A stretch of 64,000 nucleotides of DNA from positions 2,031,501-2,095,500 of the forward strand of contig JARUPZ010000021.1 in the NCBI GenBank assembly GCA_031213475.1, in the 5' to 3' direction. Below, in pieces: positions 53,181 through 64,000 of the stretch (position 1 is the first letter of the stretch; each line of letters starts with the position of its first letter). The translations under genes were made by a program, and so were the position numbers. Under the pieces are notes generated by a model. The model had not been told where the DNA came from and ran no database searches. It saw nothing but the letters and a program-made list of their open reading frames with translations. The DNA is from Nereocystis luetkeana. Its lineage: Eukaryota > Sar > Phaeophyceae > Laminariales > Laminariaceae.

Positions 53181-53236
53181 AGACGACCTACAAGGACCAT
53201 GACTCAAACTGCCCAAGATCTAGGCCACTATGCAAC

Positions 53237-53443
53237 TTGTCGCGCGACAAGGGCATGGGTGGGCTCATCGCGGAGCGTAGCGTGGCCAAGTTGGTGGAGT
53301 CGGCACCTTGCCCCTGTAACATCATCTGCCACAACTGCGTTAGGCCGGGACACTTTCAAAGCAGGTACACAGTGGCTGCCAAGGGCAACGACAAGCGGAG
53401 CAACGGCAACCCAGGCAAGAGCGGGAACCATGGGCTTCCATGA
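53237..53443 (+). pseudogene. possible Gag zinc-knuckle remnant
   Basis: A 68-codon frame includes CHNCVRPGHFQSRY, which fits a CCHC knuckle (C-x2-C-x4-H-x4-C) except that the last Cys is Tyr. Flanking frames are broken. A copia-like Gag scrap is plausible but not proven. Confidence 0.35.
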
Positions 53444-53880
53444 AAGCATCATTGAAGGGCCATGGAACCAATCTTGAAGTCACCATTGGACTCCATGAAA
53501 GCACCATGGACGCATCTGGGAACTCCACAAAAAAACCATGATATTTTCGGGGAAATACCGTTGGCGCAACATGGAGGCACCAAGGGACTCCACGTAAGGG
53601 CAACAGAAGCTCCATGGAAGCCCCATGGCAGCGTGATGGAAAGCCCCACGGAAGCGCCATGGAGGTCGGTGAAAGCACCATGGGAGTTTGCGAAAGCATG
53701 ACGGGGCAATGTTGTACGGGAGCCCACGAAAACACCATGGAGGCATCATATAACCATCTCGAAATCCATGACGGCATCAGGCAAGCGTGAAAAACACAGA
53801 AGTACCATGAGAAGGCGCCGCAAAAGGACTTGGGAGTCCATGAAACCCCCATGAAAGCGTCACGAGGGTCCACGATGACC
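53430..53880 (+). repeat. CATGG-rich degenerate array, block 1
   Basis: Irregular repetition of CCATGGAAGCACCATGG-like words (GAAAGCACCATGG, AAGCCCCATGG). Unit length varies, about 15-30 bp. Its antisense long ORFs are composition artefacts. Confidence 0.8.
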
Positions 53881-55084
53881 CTAATAAATATGGTCCCCCG
53901 TAATACCATACGTAGGCAGTACCCATCTGTCTACGTAGGACGAGTGATCTGTTTCGTAGGACATGTTCATGTGATACGGTACCAAAACGCAGTAGGTCTT
54001 ACACTTTTGTGTCCGCTCGTACACATATCGAGATAACGAGCACTTTCTGGTAGCGTCGCAAAGCTACATAGAGTGCTCATATCGTGGATATATACAGCAG
54101 CAAATGTAGTACGCACGTACTGGTAAGCGTGGAGAAAATATATTTAGCATCTACATAATCTACAGCAGACCATGAATCATGGATAATATATCTTCGGTAT
54201 CACTCGGGGGCCAATAGCATATTATTATTTTATTAAAAAACTAAAACAATACGTCAGCTGTGAGTTCAACCGATATTTATGATTAAAGTAACAACATACT
54301 GTAGGCTACACAGGGTCATGAGTGCGTACCCTAAAAACATATCGGTTGTTACAGTAAAACTGTTAGTAGGGGTATCATCTGTTGTTGTTTTTAAAGCTAC
54401 ATAGTAGTACTAGGGGTTTCCCTGTTGTTTTTGATCGCAAGGGTCCTTCTCCATTTTGTTTTGTTTCTGAACGGATTGGGAGGGTCACCTTTGGTGTCTT
54501 CGAGCTGTTAGCGCACACGCGCACAGCCCCTCTACAAGCTCACTCTGTTTTTGCTCACCATCAGCTTTCATCTGATGAGCAAATACATCAATCTACACTG
54601 TGGCTTGGGGCCACCACACCATCTCGTCGTCTTATTTTCTATTGAAGCTTTTTCGAACTAGTTCACCTAACCGTGACTTCGCGTTTGCCTCAACTAATAG
54701 ACCGCGTATTGTCCGGCCTCGGCAATCGTGTCCAGGCGTACACATCAGCCACGAGCTGGCACACATGTCGATCACCATTACTTAATATTCAACGCGCTCT
54801 TGCCGAAGCCCATAGGAACGGTGTTTAGTTTTTTTTTTCGCTGAAACTGTTTGGGGTCACAGAAGGCCCAAACCTGAAAAAAAAATGCCTGCTCAGATTT
54901 CCGGCCATTCCCGGCGGAAAAACAAAACATATCAATGACCGTTTCTTCAAAACAGAGAGGAAGGGCTCACAGAAGAAGCAAGCGTGTAACACACGCTAGA
55001 GTCCATGACTCGAATAAACGACGTCTAAGTTGGCAGAGAAAGTAACTGAGGTTGTGAAATTTGAACAAACTTGTACGGTACCTC

Positions 55085-55245
55085 CTCCATGGTTCTACGT
55101 GGTGCTTCCATAATAATATGGTGGTGGTTCCATGGTGCCTCCAAGATGGTTTCGTGGACTGACGTGGTGCCTCCCTGGCGCTTTCATTGGGTTCCATGGT
55201 GCCTCCATGGAACTCCCATGGTGCTTTCATGGAGTCCCATCACCG
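55085..55245 (+). repeat. CATGG array, block 2
   Basis: TCCATGGTGCCTCCATGG and CCATGGTGCTTTCATGG words, opposite orientation to block 1. Confidence 0.75.
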
Positions 55246-55321
55246 CTCGGTGCGAGTCGACGAGGGTAGAAACTGTCGAAACCTTCTCGCGATAAATGTA
55301 TTAAGGCGCGTACTACAGTGT

Positions 55322-55558
55322 GTTGGGGGGGGGGGGGGGGGCGGGCGTAGTTATTTGTTGCTTGCCTTGGTCATTTGACCATTGACTGCACATCCCTTTC
55401 GAGCGAGACGGAGAACCGTTCCTACTCCTATTAAAGATATTCGGGCGCTTATTACGTTGTTTCCATATATTACATGGGGAAACAATTGCTAATGTTATAT
55501 CCCTTCCTGTTTCGCCTGTTGCCACCATCTTATCTCCTTGGATAAATATCGTTTTCTC
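55322..55558 (-). mobile_element. C-tailed LINE fragment inserted in a SINE
   Basis: G-run 55325-55341 then the reversed LINE end; in the minus frame GDKMVATGETGRDITLAIVS and RNGSPSRSKG are readable. SINE sequence continues on both sides (55245-55318 and 55559-55682). Confidence 0.75.
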
Positions 55559-55618
55559 GAGCTGAGGAGGGGCGGGAGTTGAAGAGCCTACTCTGTGACC
55601 CCGGATTTGAGTTCCGAC

Positions 55619-55626
55619 TATTAATA
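55619..55626. other. TATTAATA scar in SINE-A
   Basis: Lies at the SINE position that in the 2232-2530 copy is still occupied by MITE-A; flanks CGAC / GGGAGGG match. Confidence 0.85.
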
Positions 55627-56089
55627 GGGAGGGAGCAAGATGAGAAAGAAGGGCGGATACGTCAAATGGGAGGGGGAAAAAACCCAATTAGGCGCCTCCA
55701 TGGTGCAAGTGATCAAGACCCTGCCTGGTCTTCAACACAACAACAGTAAAATATTTTTTAGTAACACACAAATGTGTTCGACTCTTAATACAGTATTGTA
55801 CCAGTTGAGTTGTGGTTTCGCCTCCACACAAGCAGCAATATACACAACACAAAAACAGAGATAGCCAAGCCCGTCAGACAGGCAAGACAGCTTGAATAAT
55901 CCTGAGTACCAACATATATGCCACCTCCGTGTATCAAATACTCGCAGTTTATTACCAACAAGCCAGGGCAAACTTCTTCGTATACACCTTGCTCCAACCA
56001 ACCGGATACCATTATACTATGTTCGCCAATATCCATAAAGCCAGACTGCTCGATAGCGCAACGACGAACGCGTCCGTTTTGCTTCTATG

Positions 56090-56395
56090 TTTCCTCCATG
56101 GCGCTTTCGTGGACTCGCACGGAGCCTGTATTGTGCATGGTGCGTGCATGGACTGCTATGGGGGCTTTATTGGCGCCTCAATGGTGCTTTGATAGACTCC
56201 CATGGCGCCTCCATGTTGCTTTCGTCGGGTTCCACTGGGCCTCAATGATGCCTTCGTGGACTCCCAGTATGCCGATATGGGGTTTCATGGACTCCAATGT
56301 TACCTCCACATTGCTTCCATGGATTCCCTATGGGTGCTTTCATGGTACTTTCACGGTGATGCATGCATTTTCATGGCCCTTTCGTTGGCTTACAG
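56090..56395 (+). repeat. CATGG array, block 3
   Basis: TTTCCTCCATGGCGCTTTCG, GACTCCCATGGCGCCTCCAT, CTTTCATGGTACTTTC words. Confidence 0.75.
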
Positions 56396-56819
56396 CATCG
56401 GCCCGCCAACAAGAAACACCTCATCTGGGCAAGCCTGAGATTCTTATTGGGGTGCCATCTTCAACCAAGCTTGAGCTTAGACTATTGATATACCTGGTAG
56501 AATTTTGGTGTACAGTCCACCACTGAGCCGTCTTTCTTAACCCAATTTTCCTAGCGTCCTCCAAAAAGTAAGTGAGCATTATGTTCTTATTGGGCACTTT
56601 TTTATTGGTGGGCCTATATACCGCAGGAACGTTATTGCCCCGAGAGCCATAATTCCCATATTTATTTGGGAAACAGGTTCCACATTTTGTGAAACAGTTT
56701 CCTACCATCCATGTGAAATTGAACAGAGGACGAAATATCAAGAAAGTTAAATTTCACAAGGTTGGATTTTATTTCTCATATATATATGGAAAACACATCT
56801 CCAATAAAAAACGGCCGTT

Positions 56820-57145
56820 GAATGGTGATTCCATGGTAATTCCATGGTGGTGGAGTATGCGCGTTCATGGCGCCCTCACGAAATTCCGTGGCGCTTCGAT
56901 GTTGCAAAAATGGAGCCTCCATGGCATGTACTTCCATGAGACATCCATGATGGTTTCCTGATATATATCCCGTATCAGTTTTCCATGGTGCCTTCCACCG
57001 TGCGTTCATGGCTCTTCCACGGTGATTTCGCTGCCTCTCATGATGCTTTCGTGGGCTCTGACGGTACGTTAATGATGCTTTCATGGGGCTTTCGTAATGC
57101 TGCCACGATGCTTGCCACGGTCGGTCGTGTGTGAGCTTTCATGGA
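56820..57145 (+). repeat. CATGG array, block 4
   Basis: Same word family (TTCCATGGTGCCTTCC, TTCATGGCTCTTCC). Confidence 0.75.
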
Positions 57146-57439
57146 CTTGCAAACTGGTGCGACGGTAGGGGGTTGTATTCAGGGCCTTTTAGTTTCGGCT
57201 GCTTAAAGCCACTTGGCCGAGTAGCTCCTCTAATGCTCTGCGGTCTTGAGTTTATCACTCGAGGCTTAGCGATATGCACCGCCATGAGGTTGTTTGTTAC
57301 CCTGCGCCAACAAAATAGCATCTAGTCAAATTTTGAGCAAGGCGCAGAGCCTCTTGTCCTATTAATAGTGGCGTAAACGAGGTAGTGAAAATGATGGCAT
57401 CATGCCCCCTCCCCCTACCAAATCACCAGTCTCCACGCC

Positions 57440-58135
57440 GCGCTATCCTGGCGCTTCCATGGCGCTTTCATGACGCGCGCTCCCATGGTGCGTTCGAGAA
57501 CTTCTATGGTGCGTTCATGGTGCTTTCATGGACTCCCGCATTGTGATTTCATGTGGTGTATTCGTCATGTTTTCATGACGTTTTAATGGTGATTTCGTGG
57601 TTGTGACCCGTTCTACGATAGAGGTAGCACATTATTTCCGCATTTTTGTTTCTGAAAGACGCGGTTCATTAACCCCAAATCGTCTGGATGTCAATCTTGG
57701 TTTCGAAAAAAACGTTCTGCAGACTTGGCCCATGGGATTATTCACCGCGATGCATTTTGATGATTTTTGCTGAAGTCTGTTTTCGGGTGAGGTATGGAGC
57801 TCCCTGAGTGTGGAGCCTCGGAAAATATATAGAGGGAACCTCTATCGTAGAACGCCTTGTGGGGTACGCACTACCGGCATATCCTAGGCTTCCGAGGCAC
57901 TTCCATGACACTTTCACGTAACCTTCTATCTTTCGTGGGCTCCTACGGTGCTGTCATCGAGCTTTCATTGACTCCCATCAAGTTTTCATGGTAGTTTTGT
58001 GGCGCGCGCATGGGATTTCATGGTGCTTTCATGACCCTTGTATGTAATTGCGTGGGTCTACCATATTCTTTCCGTGGTGCTCTCATGGAGGGGTCCGTGA
58101 AAGCTTCGTGGCCCTTTCATGAGCCTTATATGAAC
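57440..58135 (+). repeat. CATGG array, block 5, interrupted by MITE-D
   Basis: GCGCTTCCATGGCGCTTTCA ... GTGCTTTCATGGACTCCC to 57608 and again 57895-58130, with MITE-D between. Confidence 0.75.
57609..57854. mobile_element. MITE-D copy
   Basis: CGTTCTACGATAGAGGTAGC ... CCTCTATCGTAGAACG, interior collinear in reverse with the 9413 copy (GGAGCTCC, TTTCGAA blocks). Confidence 0.7.
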
Positions 58136-58639
58136 CTCTCTTATAAGCCATCGGAAGAACCACACCACGTAATATGCATGGAAGTCCGCCCCAACAAAAC
58201 GCTCCTACAAAACCAAACTCATCTTATCTTTGCAGGGTGCTGACACTTGCTTTGTTTTTGTAAATCGGACGATCAATCGTACCAGTATAAATTTATACGA
58301 GGGGAGCGGAAAGGAACGGAAAGGTTTGTAGTCTACACATAGCTCTATACCCGTAGACAGAGAGCCGAGTGTTTTTTGTGGCAGAAAATGATGGGGTTAG
58401 AAGGCGTTTTCGTCTATGGTTGTGTGCATAACTCTCAACCCGTGCATGGAGCCGCTGTATTCGTGCATTTACTTACTTCGTTAGTTGTTGCTATTGTCGT
58501 GGGTTTAGGTGGTTACGTATCTCCCTGATGGCCACGAACAAACACAGAAGCGACCACTCTGTAGTGCTGGTATGCGCCAGCCAACGATACCGGCACCATA
58601 CCCATAACCGGTGCTACTCCTCACACTACCACACTCCCA

Positions 58640-58735
58640 TTGCGGGGGATCAAAGTAAATAGGAATACATGTTATTCAGAAAAATAGGCAAATATATAGT
58701 TTTTTGTGTGTACCGTAGGTTCTATTTCATTTGGC
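58640..58735. mobile_element. MITE-A, degraded copy
   Basis: GCGGGGGATCAAAGTAAATAGG ... GTACCGTAGGTTCTATTTCA retains the MITE-A layout with decayed ends. A right-end scrap (TATGGTCCCCCGTAATA) also sits at 53888-53905. Confidence 0.55.
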
Positions 58736-58994
58736 CGTGAATCGCGTCCGTGCCAAGCTATAATATTCCACAAGCGATATTATAGCGGGCAATCGGCACC
58801 GCAGACAGACCACTACTACTGCATTGAGTTCAGCTATGCCACCGCGATGCAACCCCCGAACCCGAAACCAATGAGTCGTGTCGCAAATATTGGGTATCTT
58901 TGTAAATGGCCACAATATGGACGAAAGCACCTAACAGTTCCGATCAGACTGATACCGAATATCTTTGGATCCGTGGGACTATGCTCTATTAAGA

Positions 58995-59238
58995 GATAAT
59001 ACCGGGTAGTGTCCAGGGCTCTTCGCGGGTCATGACCCGACGTCACAGGTCGGGTCAGGAAGTTTTGAAACATATCACGGGCTAGGTCGGGTCGGGTCGG
59101 GTCGGGTCGACTGGGGTCGCGCCATCGGGAATTGTTCATAAGCCTCACGGGTCAGGATCAGATCGCCTTTAACCGAACCGACCCGGCATGACCTGATCCA
59201 CGAGGTTAGACTCAATCCATGAAGAGCTCTGGGCAATA
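58995..59238. mobile_element. GGTCG-containing element with imperfect inverted ends
   Basis: GGGTAGTGTCCAGGGCTCTT at the left pairs with AAGAGCTCTGGGCAATACC at the right; the interior has GGGTCGGGTCGGGTC and CCGACCCGGCATGACC. Related sequence surrounds the pentanucleotide array at 12681-13150. Confidence 0.55.
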
Positions 59239-59288
59239 CCTGGCCCGTAGGGTGGATTGTGTATCGGGCTTAGCCCACAGCGTTTCCA

Positions 59289-60457
59289 AACCTCGAACAG
59301 ATCGTCGATTCCCATTTCACATTGTCTAGATATTTCAAAGCAGATCTATCCTCGATCTTGTATGATCTGCTGTTAGTTGTAGCTCATGTTTTACCGGGTC
59401 ATAATGCTGAGAGTAGACGCCTCCCTCACGGTAAACGCCCCGGGGCGCGAGTTTTTGCGAAAACGGGCAAAATCCGGAGTAAATGCCCCCGGTCAAAACA
59501 AAAATGCGAAAAACGCCCCGGCCTTACAGTAAACGCCCCCCCTACCGTTTTTTTGGGTAAACGCGCCTGGGCCGAGCTGGCAAGTCTTTTGAGTGTAGGA
59601 GTTCGAGCTGTGTCCGAAGCAGGCAAAGACGCGCTGTTCATAGACAACTTCATGCCTGAGAAGTGGGTTGGTCATGCAACAACAGCGAAAAAACAGACTA
59701 AGTCAGACGCGGACACAGCCCCTGTCCCAGCCCGGTCGCCGCTCCACGGTTTCCCACGAGGCCGCCGTCGTTGCAGCGGAGACGGGTCTAGTAGATCACC
59801 CTGAGCTTCGTCGCTGTCGAGTAGGAGTGCCGCCCCTTCGGCCCCACACAGTGAACGCTCCAGCTCAAGTGTCGGAGGGTAAACGCGAGGGACTGGTCCA
59901 CGCTGTGCCACCTGGGCAATAGGCGCGGGGACTTGGACCGGCGTGCCTCCCCCCGTGGGCGCCGCTTCACCGGGACGACGTAAGCTTCCCCAAGGGTTTG
60001 ATTGAGAGTCCCTGCTTTTGTCGGGATGGGTGCCTTTTGTCGGTGCTGGGTGGCTTGTCGGTGCTGCTGGTTTGCCACATGATCAGCACCTGCTGCTGCC
60101 TCGCTGTTGCTGTGTGCGTTTGAGAGGGGTGTGTGTGTGTTTTTCTTGTTTTTTCGTATCGCCCCGGTGGCCAAAAGCCCCGAACTACATTTTTAGAAAG
60201 CACCCCGGTATCACAGTAAACGGCCCGGGGCGTCTTTTTATTCCTGCCAAATCGTAGCGCCCCGGGGGTCGTTTGCTCGCATTGTTACGGCAATCTGCAT
60301 GATCTACACATCACAATGTTTCCTGGGTTGGGTATGCGTGCTACTCGAATGCAGATCCTGTACAACGTGTGTCGACGGCAGCAGGCGAGAGGGACTACTG
60401 TAGTAAGCAGTAGATAATCTACGTAGATCATGATCGATTTGCCCGAGGCGTGACCCT
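59289..60457. mobile_element. MITE-B split by an 880-bp insertion
   Basis: The left part (AACCTCGAACAGATCGTCGA to about 59402) and right part (about 60287 to GCCCGAGGCGTG) are the two halves of one MITE-B. The inserted DNA between them carries several GTAAACGCCCCGG-like motifs. Confidence 0.7.
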
Positions 60458-61310
60458 TTCTTAAGGGCGGTTGGCAGTTGGGTGTGTGTGGTTTCGAGCA
60501 AGTGACCGCGGTTCCTCATGAAGAATCAGCCCCCCCCCCTACCACACCGTAGTACGCCTCATATTGTTACCGCAGGCGCAAGCGGCTTGTGCGTGACAGT
60601 AGTCGAGTGTCGCTGCGCACGGTATGAGCGTCGATCGTACCGGTTCCGGGCCGTTTTGAGATTGTTTTCGCCCAGCTTGGTAGTCTCTGAGAGGCAGGGG
60701 TAACATGACATTACTATGACATTATGTAGCCGACTGACCTCCAGAGTTGGTCTTGGTGATGGACTTTTTTTCTTCCATAAAACAGTATACATACGTGGAC
60801 GAAAAAAGGTACCAGGTATGCCCCTGTTAGGATTGTCGTGCTGATTCTGTTGTGTAGTCAGTCCGGCTCAAAAAGTCCGGCATTTCCCCAGCAGCAAGGT
60901 GCAGATTCCTTGGCCGGTAGTATGCTGGACGACACCTGAATCTACGGTTAGATCGCCAATCAGAAGACGCATCTCTGAAAGTTATACGGATTCGTTGTTT
61001 TTTCTTTTCTGTGCCTCTCTACATACATTTAAAAACAGGTGTCTTGGTCTTTCGCTTCGGTACGAGTGGTATTTTGATCACAAGACAATTCCGTTCGATC
61101 GTGGATTTGGAAGCCCCTCGGCCTTTTCATCAAGGGGAACACATATTTTATTGCGCATTTCGCCTTCGCTCGTGAGCATACACCCCGACCATCCGAGATT
61201 CTGACCCCCGACGAAAAAAAACGTCAGCACAGGGTGACAGCAGTCAACCTCTAGGCCGCATCAGATTCGCCCGCCTGGTTTGCGCTTTTACGAGCTACGG
61301 TCACTAACTT
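60458..61310 (+). other. intergenic, no gene recognised
   Basis: A 101-codon frame at 60899-61204 has no known motif; TACCAGGTA at 60810. Confidence 0.35.
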
Positions 61311-61620
61311 GTACACCTCGGACAGACAACAATCGATTACTATCTCCTGATCTGCTCCTATATACCAGGTAGACATTTCAGGGTAGCTACGTACTCCTGA
61401 TGATCTGAATGGTTTACGTACAGCAGTTTGAGATGCCGGGTGGAAGCCGTATAATATAACCTGCTTGAACTACAGTAGGACATCGTGTTCTCTGGGTTGG
61501 ATCTATACTACTCTACTACAGCACACACGCCCTGCAAAACATATCACAACGGGAGGTTAAGATCTGCTTACAAGATCATGTACTGACTGCTGTACATCAT
61601 GATCTTCCCGCCGAGGTGTG
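61311..61620. mobile_element. MITE-B copy
   Basis: GTACACCTCGGACAGACAAC to TCCCGCCGAGGTGTG; carries TACCAGGTA at 61363. Confidence 0.75.
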
Positions 61621-61847
61621 CCAACTTGTTCACACAACGCGTTGTCGCCAATCGAAAGATGGCCCGTGAACATTAACTTTTTTTACGCTACGAAGCAGAG
61701 AAAAGACATGTCGTCCCATGTCCAAGAATCTGTAAAACCCCTCACTCAAACTAAGGAAACTACAATGGGAGCAATGGGATTGCATACTGACTCCAACACC
61801 GAGAAACGAGTTCTGGAAAAGTTGGACTCAGGCGCCAGTAAGTCTTG

Positions 61848-62186
61848 GTGGGTGGCCCGCGTGCCTATCAAAATCGATTTCGTACGTTCGAGTCTCACCG
61901 AGTGTACCAGGTATACTAGTGGGTACGTTTTACTGAATAAAACATGACTACAGTCGCGAAAAGCGCGAAAAGCGTGCGTGAGATAGCAACATTCGATGAA
62001 AATCGACGAGCAGTGGGACTGCTGAACCCTATGCGCGATAAAAAATGAAGGCACACGTACCGGGGGGGGGGGGGGGGGAGGGATGCCGCCTGTGACCACG
62101 GCTTGTCCAGAAGATCGCTGGGGGTAATAACCTCCTTCGAGTTAAGTTGGGGAAAGTAAAAGTAAGTGACGATTAAAAAAAAAAAG
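61848..62186 (+). mobile_element. SINE-B copy
   Basis: Collinear with the 11166 copy: GTGGCCCGCGTGCCTATCAA, GTTCGAGTCTCACCGAGTG, then TACCAGGTA, body and A-rich tail. Confidence 0.7.
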
Positions 62187-63819
62187 TCTTACGGCACATA
62201 TATCCCTGGACCTGTACGGCGTCGCCAGTCAAAAAAATACTCTCGCCCCCTGTCCTGCAGCACGGTGGTCAACAATCAACACCAGGGGGGGGATCGTGGA
62301 AGTCATGATAGGTGGTTCGCGGTTAATTGCGGCGTCACGCCATCATACCATTTATTTTCACTTGTCGCTCCAAAGCTACGAAACCGATAACACAGATAAC
62401 TCGTGCACCCCTCGAAACATGGAAAAGGGTGGACGAAAGCTGACACTACCTACCTTTCTACAGCTAGCAGCATTTAATACGGCCATGTATAGTCAGTCGT
62501 GCTATATGCAAGCAACAATCGATTTCTCCACCCTTCGCGAATACGTCCGTACATACCATGGTACTCCTCTAGCACACTGCTGTACATAAACCAACTTTTG
62601 TGTGATTGCTCTTTCAAAACTACAACCAGAAACAACAGTTACTGCATGCAGAAGAACCGTATGCAATGCGAGTGAATGTGTACATCGAAGCGCACCCATA
62701 TCTACGCCCTATCTAATACCACCGCTCGTGTAATCGAAGCAGTTGCCCACTTGCCCGTCTAGCCCCTCGGTCCATGGTGAAGAATGCCGTACGTCCTGCT
62801 GTACATCTACGATAAAATATACTCGTAATTTTCTTCCCAAACAACAGTGACTAAAGTGCCAGTAGTACGCGAATGTGCGCGCATCGTAAATAGCATACGC
62901 TCCTACCTATCTACAATTCTGCCCATGTCATCGCAGGACGTCGTGCCTTGCTTTTCCACCGAGCCTTTTCCGTCGAAGACCGGTGGTTAGCGGCGTATAA
63001 AGACGTGCCTAAGTAGTAGCCGAGCGACGAGGAAAAGCTAACATAGATAAATAGTGACCAACCATTGAACGAGACATTAAAAAATTGAGACAGAAGCAAC
63101 CAAACGAATATAACCTGACAACACCCATACGGTACTCATTCCTAACCATCGACTACACAAACACGTGCGCGTGGGGGGGGGGACGCAGCACGTGTAAAGG
63201 ACGCTGGAGACTCCTCTACTAGAGCAGAGAAAGGGACAGCAACGGTCCGTAGCGCCTGCCGAAAAACCGTGAACCTCAACACACCCACGGCCCGGGTGTA
63301 TGGCAGTTGGTCCGGTAACCGTTGAATTGATCTGCTTCATTAAACAGCAAAAACCCACAGCCTCCATCCAATCGTTGGTCGTTGAGGTGATGACTGTGCC
63401 CACCCTACTTACTATCATGATTGCTGAACGGAGCTCAACAACTAAAAGCTGTCCGTAAAGCTAAGCCCGAAGCATCCTAGATATAAAACGCCAAGGAGAG
63501 CATAACCCCTGTAGGATTGCAGCCGATAAAGTCGTTACGAAAGTACATACTCATAGATCACTTTCAACAAGGCAAAAGTTGTCCTCGCAGGGGAAAAACG
63601 TATGGAGAAAACGCCTTTTTACCCCCCCCCCCCACCCACCCGCAAGAACACTTACGCGGAGGAATGGCGACACCTTAATATCGGTATAATTCAACAGCGT
63701 AACCAACCATGCCAAATTCAACCATCATACCGATCATGACGAATTCAACGGTCTTACTGACCACAGGGCTAGTAGATAGGGGGCAGCGGCAGATACATCC
63801 ACTACAGCCATGGTGTCTT
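62187..63819 (+). other. intergenic, 3' flank of the minus-strand gene
   Basis: No repeat family shared with the rest of the window and no recognisable protein in either strand apart from the exon at 63820. It would include the 3' untranslated region of that gene. Confidence 0.4.
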
Positions 63820-64000
63820 TTAGATGTCGGCACTTTTAAGCGCGAGCTCCCAAATGGTCTTATCGTCCACTCCCACGGACTGACACCCCTCCTTCTTGAG
63901 TTGCCACAGGAATTGCGCCGCCTTCAGTCTCTGCGCAGCAACGTCCAAAGCGTTGGGGGCTGGCACGGCCGTGGCACTACAGGCTGCTCCTCCCTTCACA
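63820..64000 (-). CDS. C-terminal exon of an unrecognised minus-strand protein (partial)
   Basis: On the minus strand the last 181 bases read as 60 codons ending in TAA (complement of 63820-63822). The tail includes NALDVAAQRLKAAQFLWQLK and DDKTIWELALKSADI. Balanced composition, a helical Ala/Leu/Lys-rich character and lack of low-complexity bias make it look like real coding sequence, in contrast to the surrounding repeats. No family recognised. The upstream part lies beyond the window edge. Confidence 0.55.
   Translation of the reverse strand, partial: VKGGAACSATAVPAPNALDVAAQRLKAAQFLWQLKKEGCQSVGVDDKTIWELALKSADI

Larger units (their letters stand above)
55245..55682 (+). mobile_element. SINE-A interrupted by a LINE end and bearing a scar
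   Basis: GAGTCGACGAGGGTAGAAAC ... CTCGCGATAAATGTATTAAG, then the LINE insertion 55322-55558, then GTGACCCCGGATTTGAGTTC and TATTAATA at 55619. Confidence 0.75.

Noticed and set aside
53340..53909. 189-codon minus-strand frame rich in Trp/Phe
   Set aside because: Antisense reading of the CATGG word array; amino acid pattern is repetitive and without domain.

Overview
The window looks like nuclear DNA of an intron-rich eukaryote with a repeat-laden genome. The likeliest source is a stramenopile, possibly a brown alga. The reasons are small exons (62-192 bp) with GT-AG introns of up to about 7 kb, a type II Golgi glycosyltransferase, a eukaryotic phosphatidylinositol synthase, and a dense bed of 5'-truncated LINEs, SINEs, MITEs and hAT remnants. 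The C-terminal reading frame of the C-tailed LINE resembles LINE ORFs I associate with brown algae; that is recollection, not a search result. No bacterial-style operons, CRISPR arrays or intact tRNA/rRNA genes are visible.

Two genes can be reconstructed exon by exon, both on the + strand and both with every splice phase agreeing. (1) N-acetylglucosaminyltransferase I (MGAT1/GnT I) spans 1113-17823. Ten exons give about 430 residues: membrane anchor, stem, nucleotide-binding core, EED metal motif, WDDW loop and C-terminal domain. Only the first few N-terminal residues are missing, probably upstream of the window. (2) CDP-diacylglycerol--inositol 3-phosphatidyltransferase (PI synthase) spans 36694-50525. 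Six exons give 221 residues with a perfect CDP-alcohol phosphatidyltransferase signature. The last exon of an unrecognised minus-strand gene enters at the right edge (63820-64000). GnT I acts in Golgi N-glycan maturation and PI synthase in ER phospholipid synthesis; nothing suggests the neighbours are functionally linked.

Layout: 1-17.8 kb is the GnT I gene, its introns packed with C-tailed LINE ends, a second C-tailed repeat family (PC1 here), MITEs and a roughly 770-bp (TTG)n tract. 17.8-25 kb is intergenic, with a palindromic 24-bp minisatellite, SINEs and an AT-rich island. 25.1-32.2 kb is a large inverted duplication of a decayed hAT transposon, meeting head to head near 29.96 kb. 32.2-34.8 kb is a second TIR-bounded element. 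36.3-50.5 kb is the PI synthase gene with MITE-loaded introns. 50.5-63.8 kb is intergenic, with GATC-rich MITEs, CATGG-rich degenerate arrays, a Gag-like zinc-knuckle scrap and nested insertions.

The most unusual signal is a pair of short TA-bracketed palindromes scattered far above chance. TATTAATA occurs 13 times and TACC(A/T)GGTA 18 times. Comparison between repeat copies shows that several of them are small insertions at a TA dinucleotide. TATTAATA is exactly what the resident TA|TTACGG...CCGTAA|TA MITE would leave on excision, and one SINE copy still carries that MITE at the position where other copies carry the scar. The second motif would be the footprint of another TA-targeting element not seen here. 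The window therefore preserves a readable record of cut-and-paste excision.
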